From UBA6448 sp051893155 (GTDB lineage Bacteria > Bacillota_I > Bacilli_A > RF39 > UBA660): 18,932 nucleotides of DNA. The DNA lies in contig JBJFGY010000005.1 of the NCBI GenBank assembly GCA_051893155.1, forward strand, positions 1 to 18,932, in the 5' to 3' direction. How positions within the stretch are numbered: position 1 is the stretch's first letter; every line of letters begins with the position of its first letter. The position numbers were made by a program, and so were the translations under genes. Of this stretch, positions 6,501 through 13,932 are shown one piece after another. A model generated the notes under the pieces. It was given only the letters and a program-made list of their open reading frames with translations, ran no database searches and was not told the origin of the DNA.

Positions 6501-8258
6501 TTATTCAACAGTAACACTTTTAGCAAGATTTCTTGGTTTATCTATATCTTCACCTTTTAATTTAGCAACATTATATGCAAGAAGTTGAAGCACAGATACC
6601 ACTAAAATAGGATTTACAATAAAACTAATATTATCAACTTTAATTTTATCATCATAAAAATCCCCATCTATATCTAAAGGTGTTATAAATAAACTATATG
6701 CTCCCCTAGTATGAACTTCTTTAATATTACTAATTGTTTTTAAACTAATATCTTCATCTGTAATAATACTTATAACTGGAGTTTTATTTTCAATTAATGA
6801 AATAGTACCATGCTTAAGTTCTCCTGAAGCAAAAGCTGATGAATTAATATAAGATATTTCTTTTAATTTTAAACTACCCTCTTCACATAAACCATAATCT
6901 ATTTGTCTACCAATAAAGAAAGCACTATTACTTTTATAAATTTTATTTGCATAGGAAATATAATCAAAATTAAAAATTTTCTCTAAACTTTTGCTTAATA
7001 ATTTATAATCACTTAAATATTTTTCATTATTACTCATTTTTAAAGCAATTAAAGTAAGAAGCATATATTGAGCTACAAATGCTTTTGTTGTTGCAACAGC
7101 AATCTCAGGACCCGCTTTAATATAAAGTGTTTTATCTGCTTCTCTTGCAATTGATGATCCTACAACATTTACAAGTGCAAGTGTATCAATACCATCATTT
7201 TTTGTTATCCTTAGTGCCTCCAAGGTATCTGCTGTTTCTCCAGATTGCGATATAAAAATAACCAAAGTATCTTTATTATAAAAATGTTTTTGATAGCGAT
7301 ATTCTGATGCTAAAAATACTTCGCATTTAACATTTACATATTTTTCAAATACTTTTTTTGCAATATCAGCAGTATATGCAGCACTACCACAACCAACAAA
7401 ATATATTTCTTTATATTTTTTAAATTTAGGCATGTTTTCATTAAAATGATTATCAGTTACATAATAAGATAATATATTTTCTATTACTTTAGGTTCTTCA
7501 TGTATTTCTTTTAGCATAAAATGCTCATACCCACATTTCATAGCATCATTACTTGTTCCTTCAAAAGTAAGAATATTTTTATTTATTTCTTTTAAATCAC
7601 TATTATAAATATGAATTTGATTATCTATTTTTACAATTTCATTATTATCAAGAAGCATATACTTATTTGTATATTTGATTAAGGCTGGCATATCAGATGC
7701 AAGATAAAACTCATGATCATTACTTGCTACTATTAAAGGTGAATTCTTTCTTATTGCATAAAGACTATCAATTTCATCATCATTTATTATAACAAGAGCA
7801 TAACTTCCTTTAATATCATCTTTAAGTTTATTTAAAATTTCTAGCATATTATGATTTTTACTATATAAATAATCTATATATGCACATAATATTTCTGTAT
7901 CAGTGGTACTTTTAAACTTATAGAAATTTAATTTGTTTTTTATTTCATCATAATTTTCAATTATTCCATTATGAACTAAAGTAATTTTACCTTGCTTATG
8001 AGGATGAGCATTGTTTTTTGTAACCTTTCCATGTGTAGCCCATCTTGTATGAGCAATACCAATATTTGAATATTCATTTACATCAATTGAACTTTCTAAA
8101 TTACTAACTCTTCCTATATTTTTAATAATTTTAACTTTTTTATTTTTAACAAAAGCTATTCCTGCTGAATCATAACCACGATATTCAAGTGATTTTAGTC
8201 CATTTAATAAAACAGGAATACCGTTATTTACCCCTTTATAACCAACAATTCCACACAT
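6501..8258 (-). CDS. glmS: Glutamine--fructose-6-phosphate aminotransferase (isomerizing)
   Basis: 585 residues. The start is the ATG at 8258, giving MCGIVGY with the catalytic Cys directly after Met; an in-frame ATG at 8273 would hide this Cys, and the AAAGGA ribosome binding site (8270-8265) fits the chosen start. GlmS makes glucosamine-6-phosphate from fructose-6-phosphate and glutamine, the first step toward UDP-GlcNAc and peptidoglycan. Visible parts: N-terminal glutaminase (about 2-215; RGYDSAG, HTRWATHG), two SIS sugar isomerase domains (VGCGSAAYTAD and FISQSGETADT in the first; FIGRQIDYGLCEEGSLKLKE and SSAFASGELKHG in the second), and the canonical end DKPRNLAKSVTVE. It is controlled by the ribozyme in its leader. 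Confidence 0.97.
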   Translation of the reverse strand: MCGIVGYKGVNNGIPVLLNGLKSLEYRGYDSAGIAFVKNKKVKIIKNIGRVSNLESSIDVNEYSNIGIAHTRWATHGKVTKNNAHPHKQGKITLVHNGIIENYDEIKNKLNFYKFKSTTDTEILCAYIDYLYSKNHNMLEILNKLKDDIKGSYALVIINDDEIDSLYAIRKNSPLIVASNDHEFYLASDMPALIKYTNKYMLLDNNEIVKIDNQIHIYNSDLKEINKNILTFEGTSNDAMKCGYEHFMLKEIHEEPKVIENILSYYVTDNHFNENMPKFKKYKEIYFVGCGSAAYTADIAKKVFEKYVNVKCEVFLASEYRYQKHFYNKDTLVIFISQSGETADTLEALRITKNDGIDTLALVNVVGSSIAREADKTLYIKAGPEIAVATTKAFVAQYMLLTLIALKMSNNEKYLSDYKLLSKSLEKIFNFDYISYANKIYKSNSAFFIGRQIDYGLCEEGSLKLKEISYINSSAFASGELKHGTISLIENKTPVISIITDEDISLKTISNIKEVHTRGAYSLFITPLDIDGDFYDDKIKVDNISFIVNPILVVSVLQLLAYNVAKLKGEDIDKPRNLAKSVTVE

Positions 8259-8274
8259 AATTTTTCCTTTCATA

Positions 8275-8410
8275 TGCTTTTAAAATACTCTTTGTTATAT
8301 AAAATTATTTTTATTTTTTAAAATATTTCTAACGATTAAGCAAACCGTTGCACCATCCGCTGATAAATCGACAAATGCAAAACCTCGTCACCTATAACCG
8401 GCCATGCGCT
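8275..8410 (-). ncRNA. glmS ribozyme/riboswitch
   Basis: The leader of glmS contains the ribozyme core in order: AGCGC (8410-8406, cleavage expected before G 8409), GACGAGG, TCGA, a GCGGATG element, and CGTTAGA (8334-8328). Pairings I can place: P2 as TTGCA (8380-8376) with TGCAA (8352-8348); an ACGGT/ATCGT helix around 8348-8332; P3 as TGCTT (8342-8338) with AAGCA (8279-8275); P4 as AAATATT (8328-8322) with AGTATTT (8289-8283), closing an AU-only interior. Glucosamine-6-phosphate acts as cofactor for self-cleavage, which destabilises the mRNA. The 3' boundary lies only five bases before the glmS ribosome binding site. Differences from the usual form: very AU-rich P3/P4, a short P1, and TCAGCGG where TCGGCGG is common. 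Confidence 0.93.
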
Positions 8411-8453
8411 ATTATAAAAATACACTCCTTTACTCTTTTTATAATTTAATTAC

Positions 8454-8482
8454 ATTATACTATAATGATATTGAATTTACAA
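8454..8482 (-). promoter_or_regulatory. Sigma-A promoter of glmS
   Basis: On the minus strand, -35 TTGTAA (8482-8477) and -10 TATAAT (8459-8454) are 17 bp apart. This gives a start near 8447 and a leader of roughly 37 nt before the ribozyme cleavage site. A second TATAAT right before the ribozyme (8416-8411) would start inside the ribozyme and is not preferred. Confidence 0.75.
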
Positions 8483-8498
8483 TTTTTTTTGTTATAAT
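8471..8498 (+). promoter_or_regulatory. Promoter of the first M3-like peptidase gene
   Basis: TTGAAT (8471-8476), a 16-bp spacer and TATAAT (8493-8498), followed by an AAAGGTG ribosome binding site (8512-8518). The same arrangement recurs before the second copy (9536-9563), which supports it. Its -35 box directly abuts that of the divergent glmS promoter, so the two promoters probably compete for RNA polymerase. Confidence 0.7.
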
Positions 8499-8522
8499 AA
8501 CTATTACTTGAAAAGGTGTTAT

Positions 8523-9512
8523 ATGGAAAATAAAATAGATGAAATTTTAATTACTTTTTTTGAAAAAATTTATGAATTAAATAATAAAATAAATAATTCA
8601 AAATTAAAATATAAAATTATAAAAGATAATGAATATTTAAAACAAGTACTTGTTTTTGAAGATATGATATCTACATTAGCAAGTAAAGATTTATTTGAAA
8701 ATAAAGATATTAAAAATTATTCTTACAAAACAAAAATCAATAAAAATGATTTATTTGAATTAACATATGATTTTTATAAAAAACAAGATAAAACAATATT
8801 TGAAATATTTGAAATATTGTTTAAAAATAGACAAGATAATGTATTTTTTATGAAAAATACAATTGATAAATATTTTTGTGGAGCAACTTATCAATTAATA
8901 GATAATAATGATATTTATATTACAACAACAAGATATAATGATATTAGGGATGTAACAATATTAATTCATGAATATGGCCATGCAATAGCAATATATTTAA
9001 ATGGACTTGATAAAACTAAATATAATAGTTTTGAGCCTTTTTCAGAAATAGAAAGTATATTTTTTGAAATTTTATCTTTTGATTATTTAGATAGTATTCA
9101 TCTAAATGATATTGATTCGTATAATAATAGGAAAAATTTTTTAATAGATTTATTTTGTAATGCAACTATTATTGATAATAAATTTTTAATTTATGAAAAT
9201 ATTAATCCATTGCAAGATAAAATAAATCATAGTTATTATCGTGATATTAAAAATAAATATAATATTAATAAAAATGACTTAAGATTTATATATTCATCAC
9301 CAGTTGAAATTGATTTAATGTATGTAATTAGTTCATTATATGCAATGGAATTATATGATATATATCTTAAAAATCCAGATAAAGCATTTAATTTATACAA
9401 AAAAATTATTACACTTAATTACCCTACATATGAAGAATATATTAATGAATTATCAAATTTATATTTATTTCCAAATGAAACTGATACTTTTATTAGAACT
9501 TTAAAAAAATAA
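8523..9512 (+). CDS. Compact M3-like (PepF/oligoendopeptidase-type) zinc metallopeptidase, copy 1
   Basis: 329 residues from ATG 8523. A TTG at 8508 is in frame, but the ribosome binding site AAAGGTG lies inside that extension, so it is not the start. HEYGH (149-153) is the HExxH zinc site; 22 residues beyond the second His, FSEIESIFFE (173-182) matches the third-ligand helix of M3 peptidases (Glu175). The C-terminal helical part (about 260-320) resembles the end of PepF-type enzymes. M3 oligopeptidases usually have about 600 residues, so this is a roughly half-size version lacking most of the N-terminal helical lid. No signal peptide is visible, so it is probably a cytoplasmic peptidase acting on peptides. 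It is followed, after its own intergenic promoter, by a paralogue; the two share a 189-bp identical 3' end. Confidence 0.8.
   Translation: MENKIDEILITFFEKIYELNNKINNSKLKYKIIKDNEYLKQVLVFEDMISTLASKDLFENKDIKNYSYKTKINKNDLFELTYDFYKKQDKTIFEIFEILFKNRQDNVFFMKNTIDKYFCGATYQLIDNNDIYITTTRYNDIRDVTILIHEYGHAIAIYLNGLDKTKYNSFEPFSEIESIFFEILSFDYLDSIHLNDIDSYNNRKNFLIDLFCNATIIDNKFLIYENINPLQDKINHSYYRDIKNKYNINKNDLRFIYSSPVEIDLMYVISSLYAMELYDIYLKNPDKAFNLYKKIITLNYPTYEEYINELSNLYLFPNETDTFIRTLKK
9321..9509 (+). repeat. Identical 189-bp direct repeat, copy A (3' end of peptidase 1)
   Basis: By reading, this stretch is identical to 10383-10571 (offset 1062). It encodes the last 63 residues of the peptidase. The flanking upstream stretch (around 9190-9320) is strongly diverged between the genes, so the boundary of identity is sharp. 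Confidence 0.9.
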
Positions 9513-9535
9513 TAAAATTATGTTTTAAAAAAATA

Positions 9536-9563
9536 TTGATTTTACAAATTGTTTTGTTATAAT
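9536..9563 (+). promoter_or_regulatory. Promoter of the second M3-like peptidase gene
   Basis: TTGATT (9536-9541), a 16-bp spacer and TATAAT (9558-9563), duplicated from the promoter of copy 1. It is followed by an AAAGAGGTG ribosome binding site near 9575-9583. No terminator is seen between the two copies, so read-through is also possible. Confidence 0.65.
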
Positions 9564-9587
9564 AATTTTTACTTAAAGAGGTGCTAT

Positions 9588-10583
9588 ATGGAAAATAGTC
9601 CAATTGAAATTGAAACAAATTTATTTAATAAAATTTATGATTTGTTATCAAATATGATAAATATAGAAACTTTAAAAAAAAGAATAATCGAAGATAATGA
9701 AACTATAAATCAAATAAATATTTTTAAAAATATGATTAGTAGTTTCACAAATAAAGATATTATTGGTAATGAAGAAATTTTTAATTTTTCTTATAATACT
9801 AAAGTTAATACTAAAGATTTATTTGAATTAACATTTGATTTTTATAAAAAACAAGATAAAAGAATTTTTGAAATATTTGAAAAATTTTTTAATGATAGAC
9901 AAAATAATGTATTTTTTACTTCAACACCAATTAATAATGATTTTGATGGGGCAACTTTTCAATTCTCAGGTATAGATAAAGTTTTTATTCATATAAATAG
10001 CCACGAAGATATTAGAGATGTTCCACTTTTAATTCATGAATATGGACATGCAATAGCATTTTATTTAAATGGATTTGATAATATTAAATATAATAGTTTT
10101 GAACCTTTTTCAGAAATAGAAAGTATATTTTTTGAAATTTTATCTTTTGATTATTTAGATAGTATTCATCTAGATGATATTGATTCATATAATAAACGAA
10201 AAAGCTATTTAGTTAATTTATTTTGTAATGCTGCTATTATTGAAAATAAATTTTTAATATATAATTTTATACATACAATTTTAAATGATAAAATAAATTA
10301 TAGAGCAATAAAAAAAGAATATTATATTAATAAAAGTGATTTAAAAAATATATATTCTTCATCTATTGAAACAAAATTAAAATATGTAATTAGTTCATTA
10401 TATGCAATGGAATTATATGATATATATCTTAAAAATCCAGATAAAGCATTTAATTTATACAAAAAAATTATTACACTTAATTACCCTACATATGAAGAAT
10501 ATATTAATGAATTATCAAATTTATATTTATTTCCAAATGAAACTGATACTTTTATTAGAACTTTAAAAAAAGACGCTAAATAA
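9588..10583 (+). CDS. Compact M3-like zinc metallopeptidase, copy 2
   Basis: 331 residues from ATG 9588; the ribosome binding site just upstream rules out the longer in-frame TTG form that begins inside the promoter. It has the same architecture as the upstream copy: HEYGH at 150-154 and FSEIESIFFE with Glu176 as third ligand, so all zinc-site residues are kept and both copies look active. The N-terminal half and residues about 225-265 differ considerably from copy 1, while the block around the third ligand (SFEPFSEIESIFFEILSF) and the last 63 codons of the shared region are nearly or fully identical. The C-terminus is three residues longer (DAK), and those codons belong to the terminator hairpin. 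This suggests either specialisation for different peptides with a conserved catalytic core, or gene conversion. Confidence 0.8.
   Translation: MENSPIEIETNLFNKIYDLLSNMINIETLKKRIIEDNETINQINIFKNMISSFTNKDIIGNEEIFNFSYNTKVNTKDLFELTFDFYKKQDKRIFEIFEKFFNDRQNNVFFTSTPINNDFDGATFQFSGIDKVFIHINSHEDIRDVPLLIHEYGHAIAFYLNGFDNIKYNSFEPFSEIESIFFEILSFDYLDSIHLDDIDSYNKRKSYLVNLFCNAAIIENKFLIYNFIHTILNDKINYRAIKKEYYINKSDLKNIYSSSIETKLKYVISSLYAMELYDIYLKNPDKAFNLYKKIITLNYPTYEEYINELSNLYLFPNETDTFIRTLKKDAK
10383..10571 (+). repeat. Identical 189-bp direct repeat, copy B (3' end of peptidase 2)
   Basis: Partner of 9321-9509. Identity stops exactly where the terminator stem of copy 2 begins to diverge from the TAA of copy 1. Confidence 0.9.
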
Positions 10584-10591
10584 CGTCTTTT
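10568..10591. terminator. Bidirectional terminator shared by peptidase 2 and ffh
   Basis: Perfect stem AAAAGACG/CGTCTTTT (10568-10575, 10584-10591) with an 8-nt loop. On the minus strand the stem runs into seven T, on the plus strand only into four. The loop carries the peptidase stop (10581-10583) and the distal arm overlaps the ffh stop (10592-10590), so one hairpin serves both convergent genes. Confidence 0.8.
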
Positions 10592-11897
10592 AAAATGGCA
10601 TTTTAAAGTTTGAATTTTGCATTTGTTTCATCATTTTTTTCATTTGTTCAAATTGATTGATAAGACGATTTACATCTTCAACTTTCATTCCACTGCCACT
10701 CGCAATTCGCACTTTTCTTGAAGCTTTTAACACTTCAGGATGACGTCTTTCATAAGGTGTCATAGATAGTATTATTGCTTCAACATGTGCCATATCTTTT
10801 GGATCAATATTAATATCATTTAAACCCATTTTTCTTGCTCCAGGAATTAATTTTAAAATATTTTCAATTGGTCCAAGTTTTTTTATTTGATTCATTGTTT
10901 TAAGAAAATCTTCAAAATCAAACTTTCCTTTCATCATTTTAGAGGCTTGCATTTTAGCTTCTTCTTCACTCATTAATCCTTCAGCTTTTTCAGCAATAGA
11001 TAAAATATCTCCCATATCAAGTATTCTATTTGCCATTCTTTCTGGATCAAAAGTTGAAAGCCCATCCATCTTTTCTGAATCACCAATAAATTTAATTGGT
11101 ACGTTAGTTAAATGTCTTACACAAAGTGCTACACCACCTTTTGATGTACTATCCATTTTTGTAAGAATACATCCAGTTAAATTTAAATTTTCATTAAAGC
11201 CAGTTATAACATTAATAGCATCTTGTCCCATCATTGAATCAATTACTAATATTTTTTCATCTACAGGAAATTTTTCTTCAACTTCTTTTAACTCATTCAT
11301 AAGTTTTTCATCAATTTGAAGTCTTCCTGCTGTATCGATAATAATATAATCTAAGCCATTTTCTTTTGCATAAACTAAAGCATCAGCAATTATATCAGTT
11401 ACTACACTATTTTCTTTGCTAAATACAGGTATATTAATTTCTTTACCAATTTGTTTAAGTTGATCTATTGCGGCAGGTCTATATATATCACAAGCCACTA
11501 AAAGTGGTTTTTTATTATATTTTTTTCTTAAAAAATTAGCAAGTTTTCCCGCAGTTGTTGTTTTGCCACTACCTTGCAAACCTACAAGCATAAGAATTGT
11601 TGGTTTTTTATTTACTTCTAAAAAACTTGCTTCATTTCCTAGAAGGTTAACAAGTTCATCTTTAATTAATTTTATAAAAACTTCTTCTGGTCTTAAAGAT
11701 TTTGAAACATCTAAACCTAATGCTTTTTCTTTAACATTATTAGTAAATTCTTTAACAATTTCATAATTTACATCTGCTTCCAAAAGAGCCATTCTAATTT
11801 CTCGCATAGCATCAGAAATATTTTCTTCAGTTATTTTACCCATTCCTTTAATATTTTTAATAGCACTTGTTAGTCTATCTCCTAAATATTCAAACAT
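10590..11897 (-). CDS. ffh: Signal recognition particle protein (SRP54)
   Basis: 435 residues, the usual size of bacterial Ffh. It binds 4.5S/scRNA and signal sequences of nascent proteins and docks with FtsY at the membrane in a GTP-dependent way. Visible parts: N-domain helices (1-90), G domain with P-loop GLQGSGKTT (106-114), DTAGR (188-192) and TKMD (246-249), then the methionine-rich M domain (about 295-435) ending in FEQMKKMMKQMQ. The ribosome binding site is weak (GGAAATGAGTGAT before ATG 11897). The frequent Bacillota neighbours ylxM (upstream) and rpsP/rimM (downstream) are missing; ffh appears to be transcribed alone, ending in the shared hairpin. Confidence 0.98.
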   Translation of the reverse strand: MFEYLGDRLTSAIKNIKGMGKITEENISDAMREIRMALLEADVNYEIVKEFTNNVKEKALGLDVSKSLRPEEVFIKLIKDELVNLLGNEASFLEVNKKPTILMLVGLQGSGKTTTAGKLANFLRKKYNKKPLLVACDIYRPAAIDQLKQIGKEINIPVFSKENSVVTDIIADALVYAKENGLDYIIIDTAGRLQIDEKLMNELKEVEEKFPVDEKILVIDSMMGQDAINVITGFNENLNLTGCILTKMDSTSKGGVALCVRHLTNVPIKFIGDSEKMDGLSTFDPERMANRILDMGDILSIAEKAEGLMSEEEAKMQASKMMKGKFDFEDFLKTMNQIKKLGPIENILKLIPGARKMGLNDINIDPKDMAHVEAIILSMTPYERRHPEVLKASRKVRIASGSGMKVEDVNRLINQFEQMKKMMKQMQNSNFKMPF

Positions 11898-11955
11898 TTT
11901 TTATCACTCATTTCCTATATAATTTTATCATATATTTACTAAAAAACCAAAAAAA

Positions 11956-11971
11956 GATGCATTCTTGCATC
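11956..11971 (-). terminator. Terminator of the surface repeat-protein gene
   Basis: Stem GATGCA/TGCATC with a 4-nt loop, followed on the minus strand by seven T. It starts five bases after the TAA of the gene that ends at 11977. Confidence 0.85.
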
Positions 11972-11976
11972 AATTT

Positions 11977-13857
11977 TTAATTTTCTTGTTTTTTAAGAAG
12001 TACACTTATACCTAAAGTATTAACTAGTATTAATAAGATATAAAAACTACTATTTACTTTTGTATGAGGAGGTAATATTTCGTTTTCATTATCATTATTA
12101 ATATTTCCAATACCATTATCAATTTTTTCAATTATATAATTAATATTATCATAATTAATTAAATCATAATTATAAGTTTCATATGATAATTTATAATAAG
12201 TTTCTTCAGTTATTTCATCATATCTATATTTTAATTCATATTTACTCTCTTGATTAATTTTTTTATAAATAATTTTAATTTTATATTTCTTTTCTTCTAA
12301 ATATTTTTGAATAAGTGCATCAAGTTTATAATCAAATCCATATGCAAGTTTATTTGCTTTAACAATATATTTAACTATTTCTTTATGCATTAAACCGGTT
12401 ATTTTATATTTTTGTGTAGATTCTTCTGCATAACCATATACAATATGAGAAACAGCTTTGGAAGGTATAGTTAAAATTATATTATTATTTTGATCTTTAG
12501 AGAAAGTATAATCTTTTCCCCAACCATTACCAAGTCCTGAAAGATCAAATGTATTAAATCCATAAATAAACGTTATTTCTAAATCACCTGAAGTTGATCC
12601 ATCAGTAGTTACACTTTTATAAGTTTTAGCAAATTCATCTTTTGCTTCACTACTTAATTCATTTTCTGTCCAAACTGCTACAGTTCCTTTTGCTGCTTGT
12701 TTTATTAAAACATAATTATTATCTGAATTAATAATATATTTTGTTTTTGATTCATCAACTTTTATTGTGCTAGTTACTTTTCCAGTTATATAACTAATAG
12801 TTTCAAGCGTTTTACTATCAATAATCCAACCATCATTTTCTAAATTTTTAATAGCTTCTTGTAGTTCTTTTTTAGTGTATAAACCATTTAGATAATCTTC
12901 AACCTTAGTATTTTCATTTATTTTTTTAGTATCTTTAATATATTTAGCAGTTATTTCATATTCATATGTTTTATCATTATTTAATTCATTAACTTTATTT
13001 TGAGCATCAATTTCGTTTTCAAAAATCTCTTCGTTTAAAATAGTATTAATATCTTTATCTGCATTTCTAATTGGCGTAATCTTATCATTTGTAACTTCAT
13101 ATTCTTCTTTTAATTTTGCTAAAGCATCCTGCGCTTCTTTTAATGAAGAGTATGTTTTAGAAAAGTTTTCTTCATATTTTGAAGTAATTATTTCTTCTTC
13201 TATCTCAGTACCTATAAATTTATAACCATCTTTATTAAAAGTATTATTATTTATAAATTTATTTGCTTCTTCTTTTGAATTAAATAGTTTTAATTTGCCA
13301 TCTTCATAATAATAGAAATATTCTGAATTTTCATTTAATATCTGATTTGTAAAAGAAACTTCATAAACTAATTTACTATTTAGATATTCCTCTTGTTTTA
13401 ATCTATTTATTTCATCAGTACAATTTACAGAAGTACATGTAATTACATTTTCCTTACCTTTAATTTCTTTTATTAGTTTATAAGGTGTAATTAAATAATT
13501 ACCTTTATGTAAAGAATATTCAATATTAATATTATTATAATAATTTATTGCATCTTCTTCTGAATCAAATTTTTCATTTACTTCAATTACATTAATATTC
13601 TTTTTTTCAGAAGTATCTTCTTTTATTTCAGTATTAACTTTTTCTAAACTATATCTATAGATATAATTATGATCTTTTTCTTGCAAGTCTTTTACTTTTT
13701 GTTTTAATGACTCTTCAAAAGAATTTACTTCTTCTGATTTAATTGATTTTGAACCAGATTCTACTAAAATCCAATCACTATCATTAGCAAATACCTTAAA
13801 TGGTAAAAAAACTATTAAGAAAGTAAAAATACATATAAATAATTTTATTTTTTTCAT
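11977..13857 (-). CDS. Secreted, C-terminally anchored repeat protein of unknown function
   Basis: 626 residues from ATG 13857 (GGAG five bases upstream). The N-terminal signal peptide (1-24) probably ends at VFA/ND. Residues 97-360 hold at least five degenerate copies of a unit of about 30 residues of the type aromatic-x-S/T-x-E-E-A followed by a short helix, an aromatic and alternating hydrophobics (starting near 97, 192, 236, 279 and 327). These look like small alpha/beta modules I do not recognise. Cys141 and Cys146 could form a disulfide. Residues about 390-480 (GTVAVWTENELS, then GFNTFDLSGLGNGWGKDYTF) are a distinct domain. The C-terminus has LPPHT (595-599), a hydrophobic helix (604-621) and a KK-containing tail, shared with the next gene. 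Probably a wall- or membrane-attached surface protein; the role is unknown. Confidence 0.8.
   Translation of the reverse strand: MKKIKLFICIFTFLIVFLPFKVFANDSDWILVESGSKSIKSEEVNSFEESLKQKVKDLQEKDHNYIYRYSLEKVNTEIKEDTSEKKNINVIEVNEKFDSEEDAINYYNNINIEYSLHKGNYLITPYKLIKEIKGKENVITCTSVNCTDEINRLKQEEYLNSKLVYEVSFTNQILNENSEYFYYYEDGKLKLFNSKEEANKFINNNTFNKDGYKFIGTEIEEEIITSKYEENFSKTYSSLKEAQDALAKLKEEYEVTNDKITPIRNADKDINTILNEEIFENEIDAQNKVNELNNDKTYEYEITAKYIKDTKKINENTKVEDYLNGLYTKKELQEAIKNLENDGWIIDSKTLETISYITGKVTSTIKVDESKTKYIINSDNNYVLIKQAAKGTVAVWTENELSSEAKDEFAKTYKSVTTDGSTSGDLEITFIYGFNTFDLSGLGNGWGKDYTFSKDQNNNIILTIPSKAVSHIVYGYAEESTQKYKITGLMHKEIVKYIVKANKLAYGFDYKLDALIQKYLEEKKYKIKIIYKKINQESKYELKYRYDEITEETYYKLSYETYNYDLINYDNINYIIEKIDNGIGNINNDNENEILPPHTKVNSSFYILLILVNTLGISVLLKKQEN
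11989..12075 (-). repeat. Anchor-coding repeat, copy A
   Basis: Encodes LPPHT plus the hydrophobic tail. It is clearly similar at DNA level to 13927-14013 in the neighbouring surface gene, whereas the rest of the two genes is unrelated. Confidence 0.75.
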
Positions 13858-13906
13858 TTTTTCTCCGTTCTATATTTATAATAGTTAAATATTATATTTT
13901 TTATAC

Positions 13907-13932
13907 AAAAAAAGCAATTAATAGCTTTTTTT
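13907..13932 (-). terminator. Terminator of the beta-helix/MucBP gene, overlapping its stop codon
   Basis: A9-bp stem (seven A plus GC against GC plus seven T) with an 8-nt loop that contains the TAA stop (13920-13918). The T run on the minus strand makes it a simple terminator. A possible promoter for the following gene (TTGCTT 13917-13912, 15-bp spacer, TATAAT 13896-13891) overlaps it. Confidence 0.7.

Noticed and set aside
8259..8273. Upstream ATG giving five extra residues on GlmS
   Set aside because: The catalytic Cys must follow the initiator Met; the ribosome binding site lies within the extension.
8411..8416. TATAAT right before the glmS ribozyme as the promoter
   Set aside because: Transcription would start inside the ribozyme and remove the cleavage site; the promoter at 8454-8482 gives a proper leader.
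8508..8522. TTG start giving a longer peptidase 1 (and the similar one at 9549 for peptidase 2)
   Set aside because: The extensions contain the ribosome binding site, and for copy 2 the promoter -10 box as well; ATG 8523 and 9588 fit better.
9321..10571. The 189-bp identical repeats as ends of a mobile element
   Set aside because: They are in-frame coding parts of paralogous genes; no transposase or terminal inverted repeats are nearby.
11563..11766. Plus-strand open frame of 67 codons
   Set aside because: It is antisense within the conserved N/G domains of ffh; a shadow of that gene.
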